A stretch of 64,000 nt of DNA from contig CAKOUO010000007.1 of assembly GCA_934120645.1 (NCBI GenBank), positions 1 through 64,000 on the forward strand. Reading direction: 5' to 3'. The notes beneath the pieces are model-generated. The model worked only from the letters and a program-made list of their open reading frames with translations. It was not told where the DNA came from and did no database searches. Numbering within the stretch: the stretch's first letter is position 1; each line of letters opens with the position of its first letter. The translations under genes were made by a program, and so were the position numbers. This document shows, in pieces, positions 44,047 to 54,120 of this stretch. The DNA is from an uncultured Clostridia bacterium (GTDB lineage: Bacteria; Bacillota; Clostridia; TANB77; CAG-508).

Positions 44047-47000
44047 ATGAAAATCCAAAGTAGTAACATTAAATTAAAAACATTATGCATTATACTAATT
44101 TGCTCAATGTTAGTACAATTTATAGTACCATTAGCAAGTTTAGCAGATAATAGCGGAAGTTTAGAAGTTAAGTTAACATCAACTGCTACTGAAATAAAAG
44201 CAGGTGATGAAGTAAACATTAATATTTATATAACAGGTGGAGGAATATCATATTTTGATGGATATTTGAATTATGATACAAATGTATTTGAAGCTATTAC
44301 AAGCCAAAAAAGTATATATGTAAATTCAAAACTTACAGACCCAGATGGAGATTATGGAATTTGGCAAAAAACTTTTGATGCAGCAGCTGGAAATAAAGTA
44401 TCTATTTCAAATGCAGCAGGAGATGTATACGAGATTCCAGATGATGGTTTTATAGGAACAATAAAACTTGTAGCTAAAGCAAATACTGATAGTACAACAA
44501 TAAATCTTAAACCTGTTGATTTAGTTGATGATAATGGAGATGACGTTATAATTGATGAGGTTTCTGTAGAAGTACCAACTCCTGAAGTGCAAACAAAATA
44601 TACAATTACATATAATCCAAATACAACAGATTCTGTATCTAATATGCCAACAAGTAGTACTATAAAAATTGGTGGAACAGATTGTCTAATAGCTGATGCA
44701 CCAAGTAGAGAAGGATATACATTTGAAGGATGGAATACAGAAGCTGATGGAAATGGAACTCCATATACAGCAGGATCAGTTTATTCAACAGATGAAAATT
44801 TAAATTTATATGCACAATGGAAAATAATAACAACAACATTATCAGTAAATCCTAATGGAGGAACATGGGAAGGTAAAGATGTTACTCAAACATTTACAAA
44901 AGGATATGGTGAAAAATTGTCAATAAATCCCCCAACAAAAGCACCAAGTGGATATACAATTAGATATAATTCTAATGGAGGAGAAACATCTAAATTAACT
45001 GATATTCAAACAGTAACATTTGAAAAATGGTTAAAATCAGACCAAACAGATTTTACAGGAACAGAATATATATTTGGAACAAATAATGAAACATTAACAG
45101 CACAATATAAAGCAAACAGCATAACATTACCAACAGCAACAAGAAAAGGTGCAACATTTAAAGGATGGTATACACAAGCTGAAGGTGGAGACAAAATAGG
45201 AGAAGCAGAAACAGAATATACACCAAATGATAATATAACTTTAGTAGCACAATGGGATTTCATAGATTACACATTAACAATAGATCCAAATGGAGGATCT
45301 TGGAATGGTAGTGAAGAAACTCAAACAGAAGATGGAATATACCAAAGTACTAAAGAAATTTCAAATCCAGTAGCACCAAAAGGATATAAAGTAACATTAG
45401 ATAATAATGATGGAATATCACAAACACAAGAAATAATACAAACAAAAACATTTGATAAATGGCAATTAACAGGAGAAGGTTCAATATCAGGAACAACATA
45501 TACATATGGAACAGGGGCTGCAACAATAACAGCACAATACACAGATAATGATGTTGAATTACCAACACCAACAAGAGTAGGATATACATTTGATGGATGG
45601 TATACAGATCCAACAAATGGAACAAAAGTAGAAACACCATATATGCCAGCTTCAGAAATAACATTATATGCACATTGGACAGCAAAAACATATACAATAA
45701 CATTCAATCCAGGAGAAGATGCAACAGTAGATAAAACAACAAAAGAAGTAACATATGGAGAAGAATATGGAGATTTACCAACACCAACAAAAGAAGGATA
45801 TGACTTTGATGGTTGGTATAATGGAGCAACAAAAATAGAAGAAACAGCAAAAGTTGATATCACAGATAATACTGAGTTAACAGCAAAATGGGTAGGATCA
45901 AAATATACAATAACATTTAATCCAGGAGAAGGTGCAACAGTAGATCAACCAACAAAAGAAGTAACATATGGAGAAGAATATGGAGATTTACCAACACCAA
46001 CAAAAGAAGGATATACTTTTGACGCATGGTATGATAAAAATGATAATAAAATAGAAGAAACAAAAGTTGTAGATATAACAGAAAATTCAGAATTTACAGC
46101 AAAATGGAAGGCAATTCAAACAACATTAACAGTAAATCCAAACGGAGGAGAATGGGAAGGAAGCACAGAATCACAAGATTTTACACAAGAATATTCAACA
46201 ACAAAAACAATAACAGCACCAACAACAACACCAGATGGATATGTAGTAACATTTGATGTAAGAGGTGGGGAATTAGAAAATTCAACAATAACACAAACAA
46301 CAGCATTTGAAAAATGGACAAAATCAGATGGAACAGAATTTACAAATGGAGAATATACATTTGGATTAACAGATGAAACATTAACAGCACAATATACAGG
46401 ACAAAATATAACATTACCAACACCAACAAAAATAGGAGCAACATTCTTAGGATGGTATACAGAAGCAATAGATGGAACAAAAGTAGGAGAAGCAGAAGCA
46501 GATTATTTACCAACAGAAGCAATAACATTATATGCACATTGGGATGAAATAAAATATGAATTAACAGTAAATCCAAATGGAGGAACATGGCAAAATAATA
46601 CAACATCACAAACAGTAGAAGGAGCATATAATGTTACTACAGAAATAGAAAATCCAGTAGCACCAAAAGGATATAAAGTAACATTAGATAATAATGATGG
46701 AACATCACAAACACAAGAAATAATACAAACAAAAACATTTGACAAATGGGAATTAACAGGAGAAGGTTCAATATCAGGAACAACATATACATATGGAGCT
46801 GGAAATGCAACAATAACAGCACAATATACAGATGATAATGTTGAATTACCAACACAAACAAGAGAGGGTTATACATTTGATGGTTGGTATACAGATCCAA
46901 CAAATGGAACAAAAGTAGAAACACCATATATGCCAGCTTCAGAAATAACACTATATGCACATTGGACAGCAAAAACATATACAATAACATTTAATCCAGG

Positions 47001-50000
47001 AGAAAATGCAACAGTAGATAAAACAACAAAAGAAGTAACATATGGAGAAGAATATGGAGATTTACCAACACCAACAAAAGAAGGATATGACTTTGATGGT
47101 TGGTATAATGGAGCAACAAAAATAGAAGAAACAGCAAAAGTTGATATCACAGATAATACTGAGTTAACAGCAAAATGGGTAGGATCAAAATATACAATAA
47201 CATTTAATCCAGGAGAAGATGCAACAGTAGATAAAACAACAAAAGAAGTAACATATGGAGAAGAATATGGAGAATTACCAACACCAACAAAAGAAGGATA
47301 TATATTTAAAGATTGGTACACAGAAGAAACAGATGGAACTAAAATAGAAAGTTCAACAATAGTTGAAATTACATCAGATGCAACACTATATGCACACTGG
47401 GAAGCAATACAAACAACATTAACAGTAAATCCAAATGGAGGAGAATGGGAAGGAAGCACAGAATCACAAGATTTTACACAAGGATATTCAACAACAAAAA
47501 CAATAACAGAACCAACAGCAACACCAGATGGATATGTAGTAACATTTGATGTAAGAGGTGGAGAATTAGAAAATTCAACAATAACACAAACAACAGCATT
47601 TGAAAAATGGACAAAATTAGATGGAACAGAATTTACAAATGAAGAATATACATTTGGATTAACAGATGAAACATTAACAGCACAATATGCAGGACAAAAT
47701 ATAACATTACCAACACCAACAAAAATAGGAGCAACATTCTTAGGATGGTATACAGAAGCAATAGATGGAACAAAAGTAGGAGAAGCAGAAGCAGATTATT
47801 TACCAACAGAAGCAATAACATTATATGCACACTGGGATGAAATAAAATATGAATTAACAGTAGATCCAAATGGAGGAACATGGCAAAACAACACAACATC
47901 TCAAACAGTAGAAGGAGCATATAATATTACTACAGAAATAGAAAATCCAGTAGCACCAAAAGGATATAAAGTAACATTAGATAATAATGATGGAATATCA
48001 CAAACACAAGAAATAATACAAACAAAAACATTTGACAAATGGGAGCTAACAGGAGAAGGTTCAATATCAGGAACAACATATACATATGGAGCTGGAAATG
48101 CAACAATAACAGCACAATATACAGATAATAATGTTGAATTACCAACACCAACAAGAGAAGGATATACATTTGATGGATGGTATACAGAAGCAACAGATGG
48201 AACAAAAGTAGAAACACCATACTTACCAACTTCAGAAGTAACATTATATGCACAATGGAAAGCAAATAAATATACAGTAACATTCAATCCAGGAGAAGAT
48301 GCAACAGTAGATCCAGAAACAAAAGAAGTAACATATGGAGAAGAATATGGAGAATTACCAACACCAACAAGACCAGGATATGACTTTGATGCATGGTATA
48401 ATGGAGAATCAAAAATAGAAAATACAACAATAGTTGATATAACAGATAATATAGAATTAACAGCAAAATGGACAGAAGCAACATTTACAGTAACATTCAA
48501 TCCAGGAGAAGGTGCAACAGTAGATCCAGAAACAAAAGAAGTAACATATAGACAAGAATATGGAGAATTACCAACACCAACAAAAGAAGGATATATATTT
48601 AAAGATTGGTACACAGAAGAAACAGATGGAACTAAAATAGAAAGTTCAACAATAGTTGAAATTACATCAGATGCAACACTATATGCACACTGGGAAGCAA
48701 TACAAACAACATTAACAGTAAATCCAAATGGAGGAGAATGGGAAGGAAGCACAGAATCACAAGATTTTACACAAGGATATTCAACAACAAAAACAATAAC
48801 AGAACCAACAGCAACACCAGATGGATATGTAGTAACATTTGATGTAAGAGGTGGAGAATTAGAAAATTCAACAATAACACAAACAACAGCATTTGAAAAA
48901 TGGACAAAATTAGATGGAACAGAATTTACAAATGAAGAATATACATTTGGATTAACAGATGAAACATTAACAGCACAATATGCAGGACAAAATATAACAT
49001 TACCAACACCAACAAAAATAGGAGCAACATTCTTAGGATGGTATACAGAAGCAATAGATGGAACAAAAGTAGGAGAAGCAGAAGCAGATTATTTACCAAC
49101 AGAAGCAATAACATTATATGCACATTGGGATGAAATAAAATATGAATTAACAGTAAATCCAAATGGAGGAACATGGCAAAATAATACAACATCACAAACA
49201 GTAGAAGGAGCATATAATGTTACTACAGAAATAGAAAATCCAGTAGCACCAAAAGGATATAAAGTAACATTAGATAATAATGATGGAACATCACAAACAC
49301 AAGAAATAATACAAACAAAAACATTTGACAAATGGGAATTAACAGGAGAAGGTTCAATATCAGGAACAACATATACATATGGAGCTGGAAATGCAACAAT
49401 AACAGCACAATATACAGATAATAATGTTGAATTACCAACACCAACAAGAGAAGGATATACATTTGATGGATGGTATACAGAAGCAACAGATGGAACAAAA
49501 GTAGAAACACCATACTTACCAACTTCAGAAGTAACATTATATGCACAATGGAAAGCAAATAAATATACAGTAACATTCAATCCAGGAGAAGATGCAACAG
49601 TAGATCCAGAAACAAAAGAAGTAACATATGGAGAAGAATATGGAGATTTACCAACACCAGTAAAATCAGGATATGATTTTGATGGATGGTATGATGGAGA
49701 ATCAAAAATAGAAAATACAACAATAGTTGATATAACAGATAATATAGAATTAACAGCAAAATGGATAGGAAAAATATATAATGTAACATTTGATGCAAAT
49801 GGTGGAACTTCAGATGTAACATCAGCACAAGTTCAAAATGGAATGCCATATGGACAATTACCAAATGCAACAAAAGAAGGTAACACATTTAAAGGATGGT
49901 ATGACGAAAATAATAATAAAATAGAAAATACAACAACAGTAAAAACAACAAAAGATATAACACTAACAGCACAATGGGAAGTAAATAAATATACAGTAAT

Positions 50001-50895
50001 ATTTATAAATGATGACGGAACAATATTAAAAGAACAAGAAGCTATATATGGTTCAAAAATAGAATATACTGGTGAAACACCTGTAAAAGCAAATCTACAA
50101 AATGGATATAAAGCAGAATTTATTGGATGGGAAAATGAGGAAAAATTAGAAAATGTAACAGAAAATATTACATTAAAAGCAAAATATGATGTAAAACCTA
50201 TAGTATATACAATTACATACTATAATTTAAAAGAATCAGATAATTCTTCAAACCCAACAACATATACAGTAGAAGACAGTAATATACCATTAACAGACTT
50301 AGAAAACAAAGATAATTACATATTCAAAGGATGGTATACATCAAATGATGAAAATGCACAAAAGATTACAAGTATAGATACTACAAAAATGGAAAACATA
50401 GTATTATATGCACACTGGGAAAATGATACTCTATACTTAAAATCAGAAAAATATAAAATTGGTGAAAATAATATTGACATATATGAAGAAAATGATATAT
50501 ATTTAGATAAGATTGAACCAGAAACAACAGTTAAAGAATTAATAGCAAATTGTGATACAAATGGAACAATTACAGTTATTAATTCAAATGGTGAAACATT
50601 AGGAGAAGATGATTTAGTTGGAACTAATATGACTATTAAAGATACAAGAGGAGACCAAGAAATTACACTAACAGCAGTTGTAATGGGAGATTTAGATGGC
50701 AATGGAAAAGTAACTGCAACTGATTTATCAGCATTAAATCAAGTCGTATTAAAATTAATTGAAATAAAAAATGCAGAATTTAAAGCTGCAGATTTAGATG
50801 ATAATCTTAAATTAACAGCAACAGACTTATCTACAGTAAATAATTGCATTTTAAAAAATATCAAACTAACATATGACAAAACAAAATTAAATTAA
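44047..50895 (+). CDS. Giant surface protein: cohesin, InlB-type repeats, X-module and dockerin
   Basis: This 2282-residue secreted protein has a signal peptide (about 1-34), a cohesin-type domain (about 36-180: KAGDEVNINIYITGGGISYF), and then about 25 InlB B-type/Flg_new repeats (about 185-2140: GYTFDGWYTE, TLYAHW, LTVNPNGG). It ends with a beta-rich X-module-like domain (about 2135-2210) and a type I dockerin (about 2212-2276) with two DxDGNG/DLDDN calcium loops. No sorting signal is present, so it would be held on the cell by a cohesin, for which the next gene is the obvious candidate. Its middle consists of a 1,293-bp tandem repeat (46111-49763). The ligand is unknown; adhesion is inferred. 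Confidence 0.88.
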   Translation: MKIQSSNIKLKTLCIILICSMLVQFIVPLASLADNSGSLEVKLTSTATEIKAGDEVNINIYITGGGISYFDGYLNYDTNVFEAITSQKSIYVNSKLTDPDGDYGIWQKTFDAAAGNKVSISNAAGDVYEIPDDGFIGTIKLVAKANTDSTTINLKPVDLVDDNGDDVIIDEVSVEVPTPEVQTKYTITYNPNTTDSVSNMPTSSTIKIGGTDCLIADAPSREGYTFEGWNTEADGNGTPYTAGSVYSTDENLNLYAQWKIITTTLSVNPNGGTWEGKDVTQTFTKGYGEKLSINPPTKAPSGYTIRYNSNGGETSKLTDIQTVTFEKWLKSDQTDFTGTEYIFGTNNETLTAQYKANSITLPTATRKGATFKGWYTQAEGGDKIGEAETEYTPNDNITLVAQWDFIDYTLTIDPNGGSWNGSEETQTEDGIYQSTKEISNPVAPKGYKVTLDNNDGISQTQEIIQTKTFDKWQLTGEGSISGTTYTYGTGAATITAQYTDNDVELPTPTRVGYTFDGWYTDPTNGTKVETPYMPASEITLYAHWTAKTYTITFNPGEDATVDKTTKEVTYGEEYGDLPTPTKEGYDFDGWYNGATKIEETAKVDITDNTELTAKWVGSKYTITFNPGEGATVDQPTKEVTYGEEYGDLPTPTKEGYTFDAWYDKNDNKIEETKVVDITENSEFTAKWKAIQTTLTVNPNGGEWEGSTESQDFTQEYSTTKTITAPTTTPDGYVVTFDVRGGELENSTITQTTAFEKWTKSDGTEFTNGEYTFGLTDETLTAQYTGQNITLPTPTKIGATFLGWYTEAIDGTKVGEAEADYLPTEAITLYAHWDEIKYELTVNPNGGTWQNNTTSQTVEGAYNVTTEIENPVAPKGYKVTLDNNDGTSQTQEIIQTKTFDKWELTGEGSISGTTYTYGAGNATITAQYTDDNVELPTQTREGYTFDGWYTDPTNGTKVETPYMPASEITLYAHWTAKTYTITFNPGENATVDKTTKEVTYGEEYGDLPTPTKEGYDFDGWYNGATKIEETAKVDITDNTELTAKWVGSKYTITFNPGEDATVDKTTKEVTYGEEYGELPTPTKEGYIFKDWYTEETDGTKIESSTIVEITSDATLYAHWEAIQTTLTVNPNGGEWEGSTESQDFTQGYSTTKTITEPTATPDGYVVTFDVRGGELENSTITQTTAFEKWTKLDGTEFTNEEYTFGLTDETLTAQYAGQNITLPTPTKIGATFLGWYTEAIDGTKVGEAEADYLPTEAITLYAHWDEIKYELTVDPNGGTWQNNTTSQTVEGAYNITTEIENPVAPKGYKVTLDNNDGISQTQEIIQTKTFDKWELTGEGSISGTTYTYGAGNATITAQYTDNNVELPTPTREGYTFDGWYTEATDGTKVETPYLPTSEVTLYAQWKANKYTVTFNPGEDATVDPETKEVTYGEEYGELPTPTRPGYDFDAWYNGESKIENTTIVDITDNIELTAKWTEATFTVTFNPGEGATVDPETKEVTYRQEYGELPTPTKEGYIFKDWYTEETDGTKIESSTIVEITSDATLYAHWEAIQTTLTVNPNGGEWEGSTESQDFTQGYSTTKTITEPTATPDGYVVTFDVRGGELENSTITQTTAFEKWTKLDGTEFTNEEYTFGLTDETLTAQYAGQNITLPTPTKIGATFLGWYTEAIDGTKVGEAEADYLPTEAITLYAHWDEIKYELTVNPNGGTWQNNTTSQTVEGAYNVTTEIENPVAPKGYKVTLDNNDGTSQTQEIIQTKTFDKWELTGEGSISGTTYTYGAGNATITAQYTDNNVELPTPTREGYTFDGWYTEATDGTKVETPYLPTSEVTLYAQWKANKYTVTFNPGEDATVDPETKEVTYGEEYGDLPTPVKSGYDFDGWYDGESKIENTTIVDITDNIELTAKWIGKIYNVTFDANGGTSDVTSAQVQNGMPYGQLPNATKEGNTFKGWYDENNNKIENTTTVKTTKDITLTAQWEVNKYTVIFINDDGTILKEQEAIYGSKIEYTGETPVKANLQNGYKAEFIGWENEEKLENVTENITLKAKYDVKPIVYTITYYNLKESDNSSNPTTYTVEDSNIPLTDLENKDNYIFKGWYTSNDENAQKITSIDTTKMENIVLYAHWENDTLYLKSEKYKIGENNIDIYEENDIYLDKIEPETTVKELIANCDTNGTITVINSNGETLGEDDLVGTNMTIKDTRGDQEITLTAVVMGDLDGNGKVTATDLSALNQVVLKLIEIKNAEFKAADLDDNLKLTATDLSTVNNCILKNIKLTYDKTKLN
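46111..49763 (+). repeat. Tandem 1,293-bp (431-codon) near-identical repeat, 2.8 copies
   Basis: Units begin at 46111, 47404 and 48697, each with GCAAT(A/T)CAAACAACATT, exactly 1,293 bp apart. The third copy is partial, diverging near 49763. Each unit encodes the same order of InlB-type repeats. The identity implies recent duplication or gene conversion. Confidence 0.85.
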
Positions 50896-50942
50896 GTTTT
50901 TAATGTTAAAACATATAAAAAATAAAAAGAAAGGAGAAAAAA

Positions 50943-51650
50943 ATGAGTAAAAAAATAAATGTTAAGCTAGTTACAGTAGTATTTATAATGACATTAATTT
51001 TAACAATATCTACAATTGTAAATGCATATTCAGTTGGAATGACATTAACAAGTAATTCAAAATTAAAAGCTGGTGACACAGTAACAGTAACAGTTAATTT
51101 AGGAACAGTTGATGCTGGAAATGGAATTGACACTATTACTGGAGAATTAAATTATGATAAAAATGTTTTTGAAACATTAGCATCATCAAATTTTGCATCT
51201 AGCAATGAATGGACACCAACATATGCAGCTTCAACAAATATGATAAGCTTATTAAAAAACACAAAAGTAAAAGCTGGTGAAACAGTATTAACAATAACTT
51301 TAAAAGTTAAAAGTTCAATTAGTGTAAAATCAACAACAATAACATTAAAAGATATAGTTGTATCAGGTGGTAGAGTTGCTGATGGAGGAACTGGAGATAT
51401 TACAGTAAATAATGCATCTGTAACAATCAATGCAGAAAGTTCTTCAACAAATACAGTAACACCAACAAATACAACAAATACAACAAATACAAAAACAAAT
51501 ACAATAAAAAAAGACAATACAGTAACTTCAAAAACAAAGTTACCAAAAGCTGGATTAGAACAATATGGAATAATAGCAATAGTAGTTGTTGCAATAGTAG
51601 GTATATTTAGTTATGTACTATATAAAAAAACTTCAAAAGAAGTAAAATAA
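50943..51650 (+). CDS. Membrane/wall-anchored single-cohesin protein
   Basis: This 235-residue protein has a signal peptide (about 1-28), one cohesin-type domain (about 30-160: SNSKLKAGDTVTVTVNLG, NYDKNVFETL, TKVKAGETVLTITLKV), a Thr/Asn-rich spacer, then LPKAG, a hydrophobic helix and a basic tail. LPKAG differs from LPxTG in its fourth residue; the layout still suits a sortase substrate or a simple membrane anchor. AAAGGAGAAAA precedes ATG 50943, and the gene lies 47 bp after the dockerin-bearing giant protein, so the two probably form one adhesion unit. No sortase gene is in the window. Confidence 0.82.
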   Translation: MSKKINVKLVTVVFIMTLILTISTIVNAYSVGMTLTSNSKLKAGDTVTVTVNLGTVDAGNGIDTITGELNYDKNVFETLASSNFASSNEWTPTYAASTNMISLLKNTKVKAGETVLTITLKVKSSISVKSTTITLKDIVVSGGRVADGGTGDITVNNASVTINAESSSTNTVTPTNTTNTTNTKTNTIKKDNTVTSKTKLPKAGLEQYGIIAIVVVAIVGIFSYVLYKKTSKEVK

Positions 51651-51660
51651 AAGATAATAT

Positions 51661-51696
51661 AGAAGTCCCAAGAAATTAATCTTGGGACTTTTTTTA
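51661..51696 (+). terminator. Terminator of the cohesin/dockerin operon
   Basis: AAGTCCCAAG pairs with CTTGGGACTT and a run of T follows. Confidence 0.85.
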
Positions 51697-51835
51697 TATA
51701 ATGGAAAAAAGTCAAAGTATTTAATTAAATAAAAGTTGACCATGTAGTAACAAAAGATAATAAAGCTTGAAAAAATTAAAAAATTTATATATAATATAAA
51801 AGGTAAAAATAAATTTAATAAAAGAGGGAATAAAA

Positions 51836-53689
51836 ATGAGTATAATTGATTTTAAAATGCCAAAGATTAAATTTAAAGATATGAAAATGGATGTAGTAAA
51901 CGAATTACAAAATATTGATTATGAAAAAATACAAAGAAAAAACTCAAAACAAAAAAGAACAACACCATATGAAGATATGACACATTATAAAACAGTAAAA
52001 GAGTTTTTCTTAAAAACTGCTGAAAAATATCCAGATGAAGACTGTATATTAGAAAAGCCAGATCATAAAACACCATATAAAATTACAACATATAAAGAAT
52101 TTAAAGAAGATGTACTTGCATTAGGAACAGCATTAACAAATATATTAAAACTAAAAGATAAAAGAGTAATAATTGTAGGAGAAACACAATATGGATGGTA
52201 TGTATCTTATATGGCAATGCTTTGCGGAGTTGGTATAGCAGTGCCTACAGATAGAGAATTACCTGAAAATGAATTAGAAAATATAGTAAGAAGATCAAGA
52301 GCAAGTGCAATTATATATTCACCTAAAAAAGAAGAAGACATTAAAAAAGTAAAAGAAAACATTCCAGAAGTAGAATATTTTATTGAAATGAAATCTGATA
52401 AACCACTAGAAGAAAAAGATGTTGGATTAAATGCATTAATCAATTTAGGAAAAAATATTTTAAAAACAGGAGATGACAGTTTTGAAAAAACAGAAATAGA
52501 TCCAGAAGAATTTAAAATATTATTTTTTACATCAGGAACAACATCAAATGCAAAAGGAGTAATGTTAAATAATAGAAATTTAGCAGAAAATATAAATGCT
52601 GTATCAGCATATGTAAAATTATACCCTAATGATATGCTATTTTCAGTATTACCATTACACCATTGTTATGAATCAACAATAGGATTTTTACTTCCAATGG
52701 CAACAGGTGCAGGTATTGCTATATGTGAAGGTTTAAGATATATTGTTCCAAATTTACAAGAAGCACATCCAACAGCAATATTAACAGTTCCTTTATTAGT
52801 AGAGAGTTTACACAAAAAAATAAACGAAAAAATAGTAAAAAGTAAAAAAGACAAAATTGTAAATTCAATGATTGGAATAACAAATGCATTAAAAACAACA
52901 GGAATAGATATAAAAAGAAAAGTATTTAAAGAAATATATGACAATTTAGGAGGAAGACTAAGAATTATAGTATCAGCAGCAGCTCCAATAGACAAAAAAG
53001 TAGGAGAATGGTTAGAAGGAATAGGAATTACATTCTTACAGGGATATGGACTAACAGAAACAGCACCAATAGCAGCACTTACACCAGAATATAAAACAAG
53101 TGTAGGTTCAGCAGGAAAAGCAATAGTCCAAGCAGATATAAAAATAGAAAATCCAAACGAAAATGGAGAAGGGGATATTTTAATAAAATCACCAACATTA
53201 ATGATGGGATACTATGAAGATGAAGAAGAAACAAAAAGAGCAATAGATAGCGAAGGATACTTCCGTTCAGGTGATATTGGATATATTGATAAAGATGGAT
53301 TTATATTTATAACAGGAAGAAGCAAAAATGTAATAGTAACACAAAATGGAAAAAATATATATCCAGAAGAAATAGAAATGCTATTAGACAAAGTTGATGA
53401 AATAAAAGAATCTATGGTTTATGGCAAAAAACCAGAAGCTAATAGTAGAAGAGAAGAAAAAGAATTGATTATTACAGCAAGAGTTATTCCAGATTATGAT
53501 AAAATAAAAGAATTATATGGAGATAATTTAAGCAAAGAGGAAATATATGATATAATTTGGAAAAAGATAAAAGAAGAAAATAAAAAATTAACAACATATA
53601 AAGCAGTAAAAGCACTTGAAATAAAAGAAGGCGAATTTGAAAAAACATCAACTATGAAAATTAAAAGATATAAAGAATTAAATAAATAA
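51836..53689 (+). CDS. AMP-forming long-chain acyl-CoA synthetase
   Basis: This 617-residue cytosolic or membrane-associated ligase activates fatty acids (or other acids) with ATP and CoA. It has the A3 motif ILFFTSGTTSNAKGVM (about 222-237), LPLHHCYEST, the A5 motif GYGLTETAPIAAL (about 402-414), the A7-type YFRSGDIGYIDKDGFI, the A8 hinge GRSKNVIV and the A10 Lys region near the end (EKTSTMKIKRY). AGAGGGAAT precedes ATG 51836. It is monocistronic; the acyl chain length is not readable from sequence. Confidence 0.88.
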   Translation: MSIIDFKMPKIKFKDMKMDVVNELQNIDYEKIQRKNSKQKRTTPYEDMTHYKTVKEFFLKTAEKYPDEDCILEKPDHKTPYKITTYKEFKEDVLALGTALTNILKLKDKRVIIVGETQYGWYVSYMAMLCGVGIAVPTDRELPENELENIVRRSRASAIIYSPKKEEDIKKVKENIPEVEYFIEMKSDKPLEEKDVGLNALINLGKNILKTGDDSFEKTEIDPEEFKILFFTSGTTSNAKGVMLNNRNLAENINAVSAYVKLYPNDMLFSVLPLHHCYESTIGFLLPMATGAGIAICEGLRYIVPNLQEAHPTAILTVPLLVESLHKKINEKIVKSKKDKIVNSMIGITNALKTTGIDIKRKVFKEIYDNLGGRLRIIVSAAAPIDKKVGEWLEGIGITFLQGYGLTETAPIAALTPEYKTSVGSAGKAIVQADIKIENPNENGEGDILIKSPTLMMGYYEDEEETKRAIDSEGYFRSGDIGYIDKDGFIFITGRSKNVIVTQNGKNIYPEEIEMLLDKVDEIKESMVYGKKPEANSRREEKELIITARVIPDYDKIKELYGDNLSKEEIYDIIWKKIKEENKKLTTYKAVKALEIKEGEFEKTSTMKIKRYKELNK

Positions 53690-53698
53690 AATTAAAAA

Positions 53699-53738
53699 GA
53701 ATTAATCTATTTTTAAATAAGGTTAATTCTTTTTTACT
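53699..53738 (+). terminator. Terminator after the acyl-CoA synthetase gene
   Basis: AAAGAATTAATC pairs with GGTTAATTCTTT, with a T-run after it. Confidence 0.75.
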
Positions 53739-53879
53739 ATTTTACAAAAAAAGAAGTATTAATATAAAACTTCAAGAAAAAATAAAATTTTAAATAGTTA
53801 TACTTTTAAGAATTTAGCATATAATATATAAGAAAAATTAATTTTTAATATACATTTTTTGTTAAATTTTAGAAACCTA

Positions 53880-53909
53880 TTGACAAAAATAGTATATAAG
53901 AGTTATAAT
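53880..53909 (+). promoter_or_regulatory. Strong promoter of tRNA-fMet
   Basis: Consensus TTGACA (53880-53885) and TATAAT (53904-53909), 18 bp apart, 17 bp before the mature tRNA. Confidence 0.75.
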
Positions 53910-53926
53910 AAAAAAAGTCAATACAT

Positions 53927-54002
53927 CGCGGGGTGGAGCAGTTGGCAGCTCGTTGGGCTCATAACCCAAAGGTCGATAGTTCGAGTCTATCCCCCGCAAC
54001 CA
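53927..54002 (+). tRNA. Initiator tRNA-fMet (CAT)
   Basis: The first base C1 is unpaired with A72, three G-C pairs (GGG/CCC) flank the CTCATAA anticodon loop, and CCA is encoded: the marks of initiator tRNA. Its 3' part from 53958 is duplicated at 60089-60135. Confidence 0.95.
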
Positions 54003-54004
54003 AA
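53958..54004 (+). repeat. Left copy of 47-bp tRNA-fMet attachment repeat
   Basis: From the anticodon loop to two bases past CCA this matches 60089-60135 with one mismatch (CCCAAAGG here, CCCGAAGG there). Confidence 0.85.
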
Positions 54005-54011
54005 ATTTTGT

Positions 54012-54047
54012 AAAAGTAAGTATTATATACTTACTTTTATTTTTTTA
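54012..54047 (+). terminator. Terminator of tRNA-fMet
   Basis: AAAAGTAAGTAT pairs with ATACTTACTTTT around TAT, followed by ATTTTTTT. Confidence 0.85.
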
Positions 54048-54120
54048 TAAAAATTTTATATAAATGTGTAAAAAAAAGAAAAAATATGATATAGTAGAAT
54101 AAAAAAAGGGGGAATACCAT

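Noticed and set aside
45006..49888. Several long antisense frames opposite the giant adhesin
   Set aside because: They mirror the repeat units, keep the same period and have no ribosome binding sites; they are by-products of repetitive codons.
44047..50895. CRISPR-like array
   Set aside because: The repeats are coding, in frame, with units of 431 codons and no short spacer pattern; no cas genes are present.
53859..54050. A 63-codon open frame
   Set aside because: It runs through tRNA-fMet and has no ribosome binding site.
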